Shown: positions 15,896 to 24,956 of the stretch, in pieces
Layout of the letters: each line of letters opens with the position of its first letter
How positions within the stretch are numbered: the stretch's first letter is position 1
NCBI RefSeq assembly: GCF_964222135.1
Contig: NZ_CAXQBR010000094.1
Span: 1-64,000 of the forward strand
Length of the DNA: 64,000 nucleotides
Origin: Euzebya sp.
GTDB taxonomy: Bacteria; Actinomycetota; Nitriliruptoria; Euzebyales; Euzebyaceae
Direction of reading: 5' to 3'
Notes under the pieces: generated by a model
Databases searched by the model: none
Told to the model about the DNA's origin: nothing
What the model saw: only the letters and a program-made list of their open reading frames with translations
Position numbers and translations under genes: made by a program

Positions 15896-17035
15896 CTAGA
15901 GGTTGCCGCGCAGCTCCTGCTCGCGCTCGATCGCCTCGAACAGCGCCTTGAAGTTGCCCTCGCCGAACCCCTTGGCGCCGTGCCGCTCGATGATCTCGTA
16001 GAACACCGTCGGGCGGTCCTGGACCGGCTCGGTGAAGATCTGCAGCAGGTACCCCTCCTCGTCGGTGTCGATGAGGATGTTCTGCTCGGCCAGCGCCTCG
16101 AGCGGCTCGGCGATCTCGTCCCAGTCGAGCTTCTCGCGCTGCTCGGCGTAGTAGGTCTCGGGGACCCGCATGAACCGGACCCCGTTCTCCCGGAGCGCCT
16201 TCACGGTCGTCACGATGTCGTCGGTGTGCAGGGCGAGGTGCTGGACGCCGGGGCTGCCGTAGTAGTCGAGGTACTCCTCGATCTGGGACTTCTTCTTGCC
16301 CGTCGCGGGCTCGTTGATCGGCAGCTTGATGCGCCCGGTGCCGTCCCACAGGACCTTGCTCATCAGCGCGGAGTACTCCGTCGAGATGGCCTCGTCGTCG
16401 TAGTGCACGAGCTGGCTGAAGCCCATGATGTCGGCGTAGAAGCGGACCAGCTCGTCCATGCCGCCCAGGTAGGTGTTGGCGACGACGTGGTCGACGTACT
16501 CGATGCCGATCGGCGTGCCGGCGGGGGCGTACAGCGGGGTCGTCGTCCCCGTCGACGCGGTCGGGGCGTCCGACACGGCCCGGTAGCCCGGCAGGAACGG
16601 CCCGGAGTAGTTCGTGGTGTCGACGAAGGAGTGCACGGTGTCGCCGTACGCGGCGATCTTCGCGATGACGACCTTGCCGTGGTCGTCCTCGGTGACCGTC
16701 GGCTCCTGCAGGCCCTCGGCACCCCGCTCGAGCGCCGCGGCGTAGGCGGCCTCGGCATCCGGCACCGCCAGCGCCACGTCCTTCACCCCGTCGCCGTGGC
16801 GGTGCTGGTGCGCGGTGATCTCCGACTCGTGGTCCAGGCCAGCGGTGAGCACGAACGTGATGCGACCCTGGCGCAGCACCCATGAGGCGCGGTCGCGGAC
16901 CCCGGTCTCGGGCCCGGCGTAGGCGACCGGCGTGAACCCGAACGCCGTCCGGTAGTAGTGCATCGCCTGCTTGGCGTTGCCGACGTAGTACTCGATGTGG
17001 TTGTACCCGAGGAGCGGCATCAGATCAGCGCTCAT
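15896..17035 (-). CDS. hppD: 4-hydroxyphenylpyruvate dioxygenase
   Basis: The 379-residue non-heme iron dioxygenase converts 4-hydroxyphenylpyruvate to homogentisate in tyrosine degradation. The three iron ligands are H183 (YVDHVV), H266 (GVQHLALH) and E347 (FYEII), and the C-terminal gate helix (GAKGFGEGNFKALFEAIE) is intact. ATG 17035 has AAGGAG nine bases upstream. A TTGTTA / TACTTT pair separated by 16 bases lies further upstream on this strand. It is divergent from an Lrp-family regulator, the usual arrangement for hppD control by an aromatic amino acid or keto acid. Homogentisate dioxygenase is not in this window. Confidence 0.95.
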   Translation of the reverse strand: MSADLMPLLGYNHIEYYVGNAKQAMHYYRTAFGFTPVAYAGPETGVRDRASWVLRQGRITFVLTAGLDHESEITAHQHRHGDGVKDVALAVPDAEAAYAAALERGAEGLQEPTVTEDDHGKVVIAKIAAYGDTVHSFVDTTNYSGPFLPGYRAVSDAPTASTGTTTPLYAPAGTPIGIEYVDHVVANTYLGGMDELVRFYADIMGFSQLVHYDDEAISTEYSALMSKVLWDGTGRIKLPINEPATGKKKSQIEEYLDYYGSPGVQHLALHTDDIVTTVKALRENGVRFMRVPETYYAEQREKLDWDEIAEPLEALAEQNILIDTDEEGYLLQIFTEPVQDRPTVFYEIIERHGAKGFGEGNFKALFEAIEREQELRGNL

Positions 17036-17099
17036 GTGCCTGGACTCCTTCGCATTCGGAAAGTAGAACTGCCGTCGACCCTAACAAGTGGAAGGTGTC

Positions 17100-17624
17100 A
17101 TGGGAACCCCGGACCCCGCCCCGAGACCACCCCGGCTGGACGAGATCGACCGCCGGATCCTCGCCCTGCTCCAGGACGACGCGCGGCTGTCCAACGCCGC
17201 GGTCGCGCGTGAGGTCGGGCTGACCCCTCCGGCGACGATGGAGCGCACCCGGCGCCTCGAGGACGCCGGGCTGATCCGCGGGTACCACGCCGACCTCGAT
17301 CCGGAGCCGCTCGGCCACGGGATGGCGGTGATCCTGCTGATCCGCCTCGACCACCACGGTCGTGAGTCGGTCCACGCCTTCCGCGATGCGATCGCCGGTG
17401 TCGACCAGGTCGCCGAGTGCCACTACCTGACGGGTACCGCGGACTTCCTCCTCAAGGTCCGCGTCGCCGACGTCAACGGCTACAGGCGGCTGCTCGAGGA
17501 GCAGATCTCCGGCCTGCCGGGGCTGGCGCACGTGGAGTCCGCCGTCGTCCTCGAGACGTTCAAGGACGACCGCCGCGTGCCCGTCGGCGGCGACGATCGC
17601 CGGTCGACCGGCGACGCGGGGTGA
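17100..17624 (+). CDS. Lrp/AsnC-family regulator
   Basis: The 174-residue protein has an N-terminal helix-turn-helix (DEIDRRILALLQDDARLSNAAVAREVG) and the ligand-binding RAM domain (VILLIRLDHHGRESVHAF... ECHYLTGTADFLLKVRV), ending in VVLETFKDD. It lies divergently beside hppD, so it probably controls tyrosine catabolism in response to an amino acid, and itself. ATG 17100 has GGAAGG five bases upstream; the open frame includes a GTG at 17088 that would displace that site. A perfect hairpin follows its stop at 17626. Confidence 0.88.
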   Translation: MGTPDPAPRPPRLDEIDRRILALLQDDARLSNAAVAREVGLTPPATMERTRRLEDAGLIRGYHADLDPEPLGHGMAVILLIRLDHHGRESVHAFRDAIAGVDQVAECHYLTGTADFLLKVRVADVNGYRRLLEEQISGLPGLAHVESAVVLETFKDDRRVPVGGDDRRSTGDAG

Positions 17625-17625
17625 C

Positions 17626-17644
17626 GGCCCGGTGACGCCGGGCC
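17626..17644 (+). terminator. hairpin after the Lrp-family gene
   Basis: GGCCCGG-TGACG-CCGGGCC forms a perfect seven-base-pair stem starting two bases after the stop codon. There is no T-tract, as is usual for GC-rich actinobacterial terminators. It could equally slow RNA decay. Confidence 0.5.
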
Positions 17645-17727
17645 ACGACCGCGGTGTTTGGCGGTGTCGCAGGGACCTGGCAGGCTCCGGGGCGTCCTGA
17701 CGTCGACACACGGGGTTCTCAGTCCGC

Positions 17728-19296
17728 ATGTCCGCACACCTGCCCTCCCGGCTGCTCGCCACGCTCGCGCTCCTGATCGCGCTGGTCCTGCTCGCCGCGC
17801 TCGCCCCGGCCGTGCTGGCCGACGACGTGCTGGCCGACGACGTGCTGCGACGGGCCCTGCCCGATGGCATCCCCCCGACGGCCGGGACGACCGCGGCGTA
17901 CCAGGCGAACGGCTGCTACGCGGATGGCACCGACGACGTCCGGCGGGGCCCTGAGGGCCCGGTCGAGGCCGCGCCCCAAGCCGACGTCACCCAGTTCTGC
18001 GTCGACAACGGCCCCGATGGGCTCGGCGTCTCCATGACCGTCCCCCAGGGCACCGACCCCGCCGCCGACCCGACCTGGAACGACCTGGGGGCCGGAGCGG
18101 TGTTCATCTACCAGACCGCCGGGGGCGTCGAGCGGGAGATCCAGCTCAGCACCCAGCGCAGCGACGGCGTCCTCGAGTACCTCGTCCTCGAGGGGACGGT
18201 GTCACCGACACTCGTGTGCTCCGGTGCGGCGGCCTTCGAGGCTGGCACCTACCACGCCGGGATCCCGGCGGACTGCGCCGCCGCGGCCGACCCCGTCGAG
18301 GTCGTCGCCGGGTTCCTCTACGACCGCTCCCGCGGCACGGCGGACGCGCTGGTCGACCTGGCCCCGGGCGACGGCGACCAGGTCGCCGTGCCGCGTGAGG
18401 TCCCCGCCGGCGCCGAGCGGATCACCCGGTTGGAGGGACCCAGCCGCGTCGAGACCGCGATCGCGATCTCCGCCGCAGCCATCGACGACGGCCAGGCCGA
18501 CGCGGTCGTCGTCGCGCTCGCGAGCGACTTCCCCGACGCCGTCGTCGGCGCGCCGCTCGCGGTCGCCAACGGCGCCCCGCTGCTGCTGACCCACCGCGAC
18601 CGCGTGCCCGAGGCCGTGCTGGACGAGGCGACCCGCGTGCTCGGGGGCCAGGGCAGGATCCTGCTCCTCGGCGGCGAGGCCGCGCTCGAGGAGGTCGTCG
18701 CCCAGACCTTCCGCGACGCGGGTCACGATGTGGAGCGGATCGCCGGCGACAGCCGCTTCTCGACCGCCGTGGCCGTGGCCGAGGCCACGACCGACTCGCC
18801 GGCCGAGATCGTCCTCGCGTTCGGTGGCGACTTCCCCGCGGCGCTGCTGGCCGGGGCCTTCACGCCCCCCCACGGCGGGGTGGCGCTGCTGGTCGACCGA
18901 TCGGGCATCCCGGCCGGGGTCCAGGCGTACCTCGACGCCCACTCCGACGTGCCGGTCTTCGCGATGGGGAACGTGGCGGCGGAGGTCGCGCCGCAGGCCG
19001 ACGGCCGGGTGGTGGGCAGCACGCCCTCCCAGATCTCGGGCGCCCTCCTCGACCTCTACGAGCCCGGCGGGGAGGTGGCGGTGGCCAGCGTCGAGGCGTT
19101 CCCCGACGGGCTCGCGGGCGGCGCCTACGCCGGCGCGCGGGGCATCCCGCTGCTGCTGACCCCCCGGGACACGATGACGACCACCCTCCTCGACGACATG
19201 GCGGCGCACGGGCCGTACGACCGCATCACCTTCTTCGGCGGGGTGAGCGCGCTGTCGGCGACGACGGCCGGGCAGGCGTCGGCCCACCTCCGCTGA
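17728..19296 (+). CDS. secreted protein with CWB2 repeats (B)
   Basis: This 522-residue protein has a signal peptide (LLATLALLIALVLLAALAPAVLA) and then the same four-cysteine domain as protein A (NGCYADG, FCVDN, VCSGA, ADC, and a shared DPTWNDLGAG-type segment). Three CWB2 repeats follow, beginning RLEGPSRVETA and RIAGDSRFSTA. It is expected to be exported and bound to the cell wall. Just after the signal peptide a 15-bp tandem duplication encodes VLADD twice (17812-17841). It stands alone after the Lrp gene and before a TetR gene. The N-terminal domain has no function I can name. Confidence 0.85.
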   Translation: MSAHLPSRLLATLALLIALVLLAALAPAVLADDVLADDVLRRALPDGIPPTAGTTAAYQANGCYADGTDDVRRGPEGPVEAAPQADVTQFCVDNGPDGLGVSMTVPQGTDPAADPTWNDLGAGAVFIYQTAGGVEREIQLSTQRSDGVLEYLVLEGTVSPTLVCSGAAAFEAGTYHAGIPADCAAAADPVEVVAGFLYDRSRGTADALVDLAPGDGDQVAVPREVPAGAERITRLEGPSRVETAIAISAAAIDDGQADAVVVALASDFPDAVVGAPLAVANGAPLLLTHRDRVPEAVLDEATRVLGGQGRILLLGGEAALEEVVAQTFRDAGHDVERIAGDSRFSTAVAVAEATTDSPAEIVLAFGGDFPAALLAGAFTPPHGGVALLVDRSGIPAGVQAYLDAHSDVPVFAMGNVAAEVAPQADGRVVGSTPSQISGALLDLYEPGGEVAVASVEAFPDGLAGGAYAGARGIPLLLTPRDTMTTTLLDDMAAHGPYDRITFFGGVSALSATTAGQASAHLR

Positions 19297-19309
19297 CCGC
19301 CCTACCTGT

Positions 19310-19324
19310 TACCGCTGGTACCCT
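19310..19324 (+). promoter_or_regulatory. tetR -10 box with overlapping inverted repeat
   Basis: TACC-GCT-GGTA (19310-19320) overlaps a TACCCT -10 hexamer (19319-19324), which is seven bases before ATG 19332. The layout fits a leaderless, autorepressed TetR-family promoter. The repeat arms are only four bases, so the operator call is weak. Confidence 0.35.
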
Positions 19325-19331
19325 GCCGGCC

Positions 19332-20030
19332 ATGCCCTCATCGCGGGAGGTCACCGACGCCACGGCTCCAGCCGCGGCGTCGGGTGCCGCCGTGCCGCCG
19401 GGCGGCGCGCCGCCGCGTGATCGCCGGGCCGTGCGGCGCGAGCAGTTCCTCGACGCCGCCGACAGCGCGATCCGCAAGGACGGAGCGGGCGTCACCATGG
19501 CGGACGTCGCGGCTGCGGCGGGGGTGACCAAGCCGGTCCTGTACCGCTACGTCAGCGACAAGGGCGACCTGGTGCAGGCCCTCGCGATCCGCTACGCCGG
19601 TCGCCTCGAGCCGCTGCTCGAGGAGGGGACGCGGTCGTCGGACGACCCGCGGGCGATGATCGAGCGGACGATCGACGCCTACCTGACGTTCATCGAGTCC
19701 GAGCCGGCGATCTACGAGTTCCTCGTCCACCGCGCGCCGAGCGACAGCCCCGGCGTGGCGGAGTACCTGGATCGGTTCACCGCCCAGCTCGCCGACCGCA
19801 TCGCCGCGATCGTCGCGGCGGAGCTGACCCGCGCGGGCAAGCAGACCGATGGGTCCGAGGCGTTCGCCCACGGGATGGTCGGCATGGTGCAGTCGGCGGG
19901 GGAGTGGTGGCTGTCCAAGCGCAGCGGGCCCCAGTCGATGACGCGGGAGCAGCTGGTCGGCCACCTCGTCCGCGTGCTCTGGACGGGTCTGGCGGGGCTG
20001 CCCGACCAGTCGCGACCGCAGGGAGCCTGA
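19332..20030 (+). CDS. TetR-family transcriptional regulator
   Basis: The 232-residue protein has a flexible alanine/proline-rich N-terminus, then a TetR helix-turn-helix (AADSAIRKDGAGVTMADVAAAAGVTKPVLYRYVSDKGDLVQA). The all-helical ligand domain contains EWWLSKRSGPQSMTREQLVGHLVRVLWTGL, a form common among actinobacterial regulators of lipid metabolism. ATG 19332 follows a TACCCT box by seven bases, so the message is probably leaderless. Its target genes cannot be read from the context: the upstream neighbour is a CWB2 protein and the downstream gene is convergent. Confidence 0.9.
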   Translation: MPSSREVTDATAPAAASGAAVPPGGAPPRDRRAVRREQFLDAADSAIRKDGAGVTMADVAAAAGVTKPVLYRYVSDKGDLVQALAIRYAGRLEPLLEEGTRSSDDPRAMIERTIDAYLTFIESEPAIYEFLVHRAPSDSPGVAEYLDRFTAQLADRIAAIVAAELTRAGKQTDGSEAFAHGMVGMVQSAGEWWLSKRSGPQSMTREQLVGHLVRVLWTGLAGLPDQSRPQGA

Positions 20031-20093
20031 CGGGTCGGGACGGGAAGAGGCGTCGCGCAGCGACTCGTGGCAGTTGCAGGCCGCAGGCCCGAA

Positions 20094-20423
20094 CTAGCCC
20101 TTGTAGCGGAAGTCCTCGTCGCCGATCTGGAGGAAGTCGACGGGCTGGCCCCCCTCCAGGTGGTCCATGATCGCCGGCACGTCGTCCTCGGTGACCCCCC
20201 CGTAGTAGACGTCGTCGGGGTACACGCCGACGACCGGGCCGACCCGGCAAGCCTCCAGGCACAGGGCGGCGACCACCTTGACGTCGTCGTTGCGGCGACG
20301 GCCCTGCTCCTCGCGCAGCGCGTTGAAGATCTCCGCCCCGCCGACGGGGAAGCAGGACGGCCGCGGGTGGGCGGGGTCCCGCTCGTTGATGCACACGAAC
20401 ACGAACTTGCTGGGCTTCGACAC
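20094..20423 (-). CDS. thioredoxin-like 2Fe-2S ferredoxin
   Basis: The 109-residue protein has the fold and cysteine pattern of the NuoE/Shethna-type thioredoxin-like ferredoxin family: FVCINERDPAHPRPSCFPVGG near the start and LCLEACRVGPVVGVYPDDVYYGGV later, giving four cysteine ligands for a [2Fe-2S] cluster. It probably carries electrons for a redox enzyme; pyruvate:ferredoxin oxidoreductase is encoded a few kilobases away, but a direct partnership is inference. GTG 20423 has AGGGGA seven bases upstream. It is convergent with tetR and divergent from ppdK. Confidence 0.82.
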   Translation of the reverse strand: MSKPSKFVFVCINERDPAHPRPSCFPVGGAEIFNALREEQGRRRNDDVKVVAALCLEACRVGPVVGVYPDDVYYGGVTEDDVPAIMDHLEGGQPVDFLQIGDEDFRYKG

Positions 20424-20598
20424 GGTGCCGTCCCCTGGGATCGGCCGGACAGGACCCGGTCAACGGTAGCCGCCGCGCCGGGACCTTCGCGGGGCGCCGC
20501 AGGGTCCTTCGACCCGGACGCCGGCGCGCGCGGGGGGCATGGTCGCAGCAGTCATCCTCGCCGCGCTGCGGCTGACGCTCACGAAGGAGTGCGTGGAG

Positions 20599-23322
20599 AT
20601 GTCCGAGACCTGGGTCTACCGCTTCGATCAGCTCGACGAGGTGGACGCCCACCTCCACGGCACCTGGGACGACGTGCGGGCGCTGCTCGGCGGCAAGGGG
20701 GCGAACCTGGCGGAGATGACCCGCCTGGGCATCCCCGTGCCGCCGGGCTTCACCGTGACGACGGCCGCGTGCCTGGCCTTCCTCGAGGCGGATGGCACGC
20801 CTCCGGGGATGTGGGACCAGGTCGTCGACGCGCTGAAGGCGATCGAGCGCCAGACGCACAAGCACTTCGGCGACCCGGAGAACCCGCTGCTGGTGTCGTG
20901 CCGCTCGGGTGCGAAGTTCTCGATGCCCGGGATGATGGACACGGTCCTCAACATCGGGCTGAACGACGAGACCGCGAAGGGCCTGATCCGCCTGACCGGT
21001 GACGAGCACTTCGTGTACGACTCCTACCGCCGGCTCATCCAGATGTTCGGCACCGTCGTCCTCGGCCTGCGCGACGAGCTCTTCGAGCACGTGCTCGCGG
21101 GCGCCCGCGAGGCGCGGGGCGTGGCCACCGACGCGGAGCTGACCGTCGAGGACCTCCAGGGCGTCGTGACCCGGTTCAAGGCGATCGCCCCGCGGTTCCC
21201 ATCCGACCCGATCGAGCAGCTGCGCCTGGCCGTGGAGGCCGTCTTCAGCTCGTGGAACGGCAAGCGGGCCGTCGACTACCGCAACGCCGCCCACATCCCC
21301 CACGACCTCGGCACCGCCGTCAACGTCCAGACGATGGTGTTCGGGAACCTCGGTGAGGACTCGGCCACCGGCGTGGCGATGACCCGCAGCGGCGCCACCG
21401 GCCTGCCGGGCCTCGAGGGCGACTACCTGATGAACGCCCAGGGCGAGGACGTCGTCTCGGGCACCCGCGCCACCCAGCCCGTGGAGGGGCTCGGCGACGT
21501 CATGCCGGCGGTCTACGCCGAGCTGCTCGCGACCGCCCAGACCCTCGAGTCGCACTACCGCGACATGCAGGACATCGAGTTCACGATCGAGAACGGCGTC
21601 CTGTGGCTGCTGCAGACCCGTGACGGCAAGCGCACCGCCCAGGCGGCGGTCCGCATCGCCGTCGACCTCGCGACCGAGGGTGCGATCTCCCAGCGCGAGG
21701 CCGTCCAGCGGGTCAAGCCGGACCAGATCGACTTCTTCCTGCACCCCCAGCTCGACCGCGACGCCCGTGCGCAGGCCGAGGTGGAGCACCGCCTGTGCGC
21801 GACCGGCCTGAACGTGTCGCCCGGTGCCGCCGTCGGCGTGGTGGCGTTCGACCCCGACACCGCGGAGCGCTGGGCCCGCGACGGGCGTGACGTCATCCTC
21901 GTCCGGCCCGAGACCAAGCCGGACGACGTCCACGGCATGCTCGCCGCCAAGGGCATCCTGACCAGCCGGGGCGGCCGGACCAGCCACGCCGCGCTCGTCG
22001 CCCGCCAGTTCGGCAAGCCCGCGGTGGTCGGCGTCGCCGCCCTCGACATCGACCTCGGCGCGAAGACCGCCACCCTGGGCGGCTTCGAGCTCGAGGAGGG
22101 GGACTGGGTGTCCCTCGACGGCTCGAGCGGCGAGGTGTTCGTCGGGCAGCTGGACACCTTCGTGCCCGACATCAGCGACCAGTGGCTGGCCACGCTGCTC
22201 GAGTGGGCCGACGACATCCGGGTCCTGGGGATCCGTGCCAACGCCGACTACCCGGTCGACGCCGAGCGCGCCCGCACCTACGGCGCCGAGGGCATCGGCC
22301 TGTGCCGGACCGAGCACATGTTCTTCGAGTCCGAGCGCCTGCCGATCATGCAGCGGATGATCATGAGCGAGTCGGTCGCCGATCGTCGCAGCGCCCTCGA
22401 CGAGCTGCTGCCGATGCAGCGCAGCGACTTCCTCGGGCTGTTCAGGGCGATGTCCGGCCTGCCGGTCATCATCCGGCTGATCGACCCGCCGCTGCACGAG
22501 TTCCTGCCGACCTACGAGGAGCTCTCCGAGCGGATCACCGACGCGAAGATCCGGCTGTCGAAGGCCGCATCCCTCGAAGCGGTCGACGAGCTCCTGGCCC
22601 GGCTCCGCGCGGACGAGGACACCCAGCGACGTGTGCTCGCCCTGCACGAGGCCAACCCGATGCTCGGCCTGCGCGGCGTCCGCCTGGCGATCCTGTACCC
22701 CGAGATCGCCCAGATGCAGGCGAGGGCGATCGTCGAGGCCGCCTGCCAGGCCATCGAGGAGGGGTACGAGCCGAAGCCGGAGATCATGGTCCCGCTGACC
22801 AGCGACCTCCGCGAGCTCGCCGTGGTCCGCGACCTCGTCGCCGAGGAGGCGGCGGCGGTCCTCGCCGAGCGCGACGTCGAGCTGGAGGTGCCGATCGGCA
22901 CGATGGTCGAGACGCCGCGCGCGGCGCTCGTCGCCGGGGAGCTGGCCACCAAGGCCGACTTCTTCAGCTTCGGGACCAACGACCTGACCCAGACGACGTT
23001 CGGCATCAGCCGCGACGACGCCGAGACGGGGTTCCTGCTCGACTACCTGCGCGACGGGCTGCTCGAGCAGAACCCGTTCGCGACCCTCGACCCCGACGGG
23101 GTGGGTGTGCTCGTCGACATGGCCGTCACGGCCGGTCGCCGGACACGCCCCGACCTCGACGTCGGCATCTGCGGCGAGCACGGCGGCGACCCCGCCTCGA
23201 TCGCCTGGTGCCACGCGTACGGGCTGACGTACGTCAGCTGCTCGCCCTACCGGGTCCCCGTCGCCAGGCTGGCGGCCGCCCAGGCGGTCCTCGCCGAGGC
23301 AGGCCCCGCCGAGGAGGGCTGA
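20599..23322 (+). CDS. ppdK: pyruvate, phosphate dikinase
   Basis: The 907-residue enzyme interconverts pyruvate, ATP and phosphate with phosphoenolpyruvate, AMP and pyrophosphate. It has an N-terminal ATP-grasp domain (GGKGANLAEM, CRSGAKFSMPGMMDTVLN), the swivelling phosphohistidine domain with H463 in RGGRTSHAAL, and a C-terminal PEP-binding barrel with C858 in GICGEHGGDP. ATG 20599 gives a normal N-terminus; an in-frame GTG at 20593 is closer to the AAGGAG at 20583. The gene contains practically no TTA, CTA or TCA codons, so its antisense frame is open throughout. With NifJ it points to pyruvate-centred gluconeogenic or anaerobic metabolism. Confidence 0.96.
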   Translation: MSETWVYRFDQLDEVDAHLHGTWDDVRALLGGKGANLAEMTRLGIPVPPGFTVTTAACLAFLEADGTPPGMWDQVVDALKAIERQTHKHFGDPENPLLVSCRSGAKFSMPGMMDTVLNIGLNDETAKGLIRLTGDEHFVYDSYRRLIQMFGTVVLGLRDELFEHVLAGAREARGVATDAELTVEDLQGVVTRFKAIAPRFPSDPIEQLRLAVEAVFSSWNGKRAVDYRNAAHIPHDLGTAVNVQTMVFGNLGEDSATGVAMTRSGATGLPGLEGDYLMNAQGEDVVSGTRATQPVEGLGDVMPAVYAELLATAQTLESHYRDMQDIEFTIENGVLWLLQTRDGKRTAQAAVRIAVDLATEGAISQREAVQRVKPDQIDFFLHPQLDRDARAQAEVEHRLCATGLNVSPGAAVGVVAFDPDTAERWARDGRDVILVRPETKPDDVHGMLAAKGILTSRGGRTSHAALVARQFGKPAVVGVAALDIDLGAKTATLGGFELEEGDWVSLDGSSGEVFVGQLDTFVPDISDQWLATLLEWADDIRVLGIRANADYPVDAERARTYGAEGIGLCRTEHMFFESERLPIMQRMIMSESVADRRSALDELLPMQRSDFLGLFRAMSGLPVIIRLIDPPLHEFLPTYEELSERITDAKIRLSKAASLEAVDELLARLRADEDTQRRVLALHEANPMLGLRGVRLAILYPEIAQMQARAIVEAACQAIEEGYEPKPEIMVPLTSDLRELAVVRDLVAEEAAAVLAERDVELEVPIGTMVETPRAALVAGELATKADFFSFGTNDLTQTTFGISRDDAETGFLLDYLRDGLLEQNPFATLDPDGVGVLVDMAVTAGRRTRPDLDVGICGEHGGDPASIAWCHAYGLTYVSCSPYRVPVARLAAAQAVLAEAGPAEEG

Positions 23323-24561
23323 CCGGGGAGGCGGGCGGAGGGGGCGGGGGGTTCTGGCCGACGCCGGGAGAACCGGCCAGCGGTCCACGACCGCCCCGCC
23401 CTCGACGACCACCAGGTCACCGAAGTGCAGGAGGACCGCCTCGGACTGGCGGGGCCGCAGGAGGACGACGTCGTCGACGGCCAGGTCGAGGTCCGGTCCG
23501 CCGGTCAGCATCTCCTGGTTCGAGGACCGCCCCACGAGCCGGTGGGGCGCCAGGCCCGGCGGGTCCACCGGGTCGGCCAGCCAGTTGCCCCCGTGGATGA
23601 ACACGCTCGTCGTGTCGCCCGGCGCCAGGCGCCCCAGCAGCGGCGCCGCGGCCTCGAGGCCGGGGATGCGCGTCGGCTGCACCTTCAGCACCGGCGTCGC
23701 GATGAACGCCGCGGGGACGTGGTCGGTGAGGCCGTCGAGGTCGAAGTCCGACGGCTTGACCAGCGCAGACCCGACGCTGACCTCGTCCGCGACCGACGTG
23801 TCGGTGTAGCAGCGGTACGTGAGGCTGCCGCCGGCGTTCCGCGTCAGGTCGCCGACGACCTGACCGCCGAGCACCTGTGAGACCCGGTCGAGCACCGACC
23901 GGTACGTCCGCCAGGCCCGTCGCAGCGCCCGGTCGCGCCATCCGAGCACGTCGGGGATGTGGGGCACGTGCGGCTCGTAGCCGACCACGCCGGAGAGGGT
24001 CAGCCGGTCGTCGTCGGCGATGCCCCGCAGCGTCGCGTCCAGCGCCGGGCCCGGCACGAGCCCGCCCCGGTGGAGCCCGACGTCGAGCTCGAGGGCGATG
24101 CGCAGGTCGACGCCCAGCTCGCGGGCGAGGCCGGCGTACTGCCCGAGCCGTGCGGGCGTGTCGATCAGCCACTGCACCCGGCGCGCGACCGAGACGTCGG
24201 GCAGGGACTCGAGGTACGCCCGCGCCGCGCCGACCGGCAGCGGCTTGCCGAGTAGCTGGTCGGCGTCGGGCATCGCGATGCTCAGCGCGGTCAGCATCGG
24301 CTGGTTGAACGTCATCAGCCGGTCGGTGCCCGCGCGGCGGCGGACGTGGGCCAGCAGCTCGACCGACGGCAGCGACTTGGCGACGAGCCGGAGCCCCATC
24401 CCGTCGGGCAGGTGGCGCGTCACCACGTCGACGTTGGCGTCCAGGCGCGCCCGGTCGACGACGATCACGGGCCACGCGATCCCCGCCTCGTGCAGCGCCC
24501 GCTGGAGTGCGAGCGCGTAGGGCGTGCGGGAAGGGCGGTGGTCGGACGGTCCGGTCGGCAC
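23323..24561 (-). CDS. alanine racemase-like PLP enzyme (DSD1 type), no own stop
   Basis: The protein resembles the D-serine dehydratase / D-threonine aldolase branch of fold-III PLP enzymes. It has VIVVDRARLDANVDVVTRHL, the lysine segment LRLVAKSLPSVELL, ALELDVGLHRGGL, and a C-terminal domain with FIHGGNWLADP and LLHFGDLVVVEGG. GTG 24561 follows a TAGCCT box by seven bases. Similarity ends near 23340, but no stop occurs in this frame: it stays open across the whole of ppdK to 19777. I therefore end the feature at the ppdK boundary. This is either a lost stop, a sequence error, or a real non-stop or overlapping end. The substrate is unknown. Confidence 0.72.
23350..23380. terminator. hairpin region after ppdK
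   Basis: GGTTCT (23350-23355) pairs with AGAACC (23369-23374), and an alternative stem CTGGCCG / CGGCCAG overlaps it. The hairpins lie between the convergent ppdK and the PLP-enzyme gene, partly within the latter's last codons. Intrinsic-terminator function is inferred. Confidence 0.35.
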
Positions 24562-24757
24562 GTGCGGCAGGCTACCGGCGACGCCAAGGGGCAGGACCCC
24601 GGCTCGGCGTCGGCGACCCCTGCCGGGGATGGCTCCTCGACTCCGATCCCCAGCCGGTGGTGGTGGGACCGCCGGTGGCGACGCCAGCGGATGCGTGGCG
24701 CTGCCGGCCGGCGGGGAAGGGTCTGCCCGACGGACACGACCGAGAGAGGAGCGTCTC

Positions 24758-24949
24758 ATGGGTGACCACGACCGCCGCGACGACCAGCCGAGCCCCGCCG
24801 AGGCACGTCGCGAGGACGAGGAGCTGGTGACCGCCGGCGAGGAGGTCAGCGACGAGTTCGGGCTCGACCAGCCGACGGACGAGCGGGATCGTGATCGCGG
24901 CCGCGGCAAGGACGACCCCACCCCGAACCCGGCCGACATCGCGCCGTAG
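24758..24949 (+). CDS. small acidic hydrophilic protein
   Basis: A 63-codon gene with an AGAGGAG ribosome site six bases before ATG 24758 encodes a strongly charged protein without hydrophobic core (GDHDRRDDQPSPAEARREDE, EEVSDEFGLDQPTDERDRDR). It ends seven bases before the CYTH gene, with which it is probably cotranscribed. The composition suggests an intrinsically disordered protein, perhaps stress- or desiccation-related, but no family was recognised. Confidence 0.6.
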   Translation: MGDHDRRDDQPSPAEARREDEELVTAGEEVSDEFGLDQPTDERDRDRGRGKDDPTPNPADIAP

Positions 24950-24956
24950 CCGGCAC

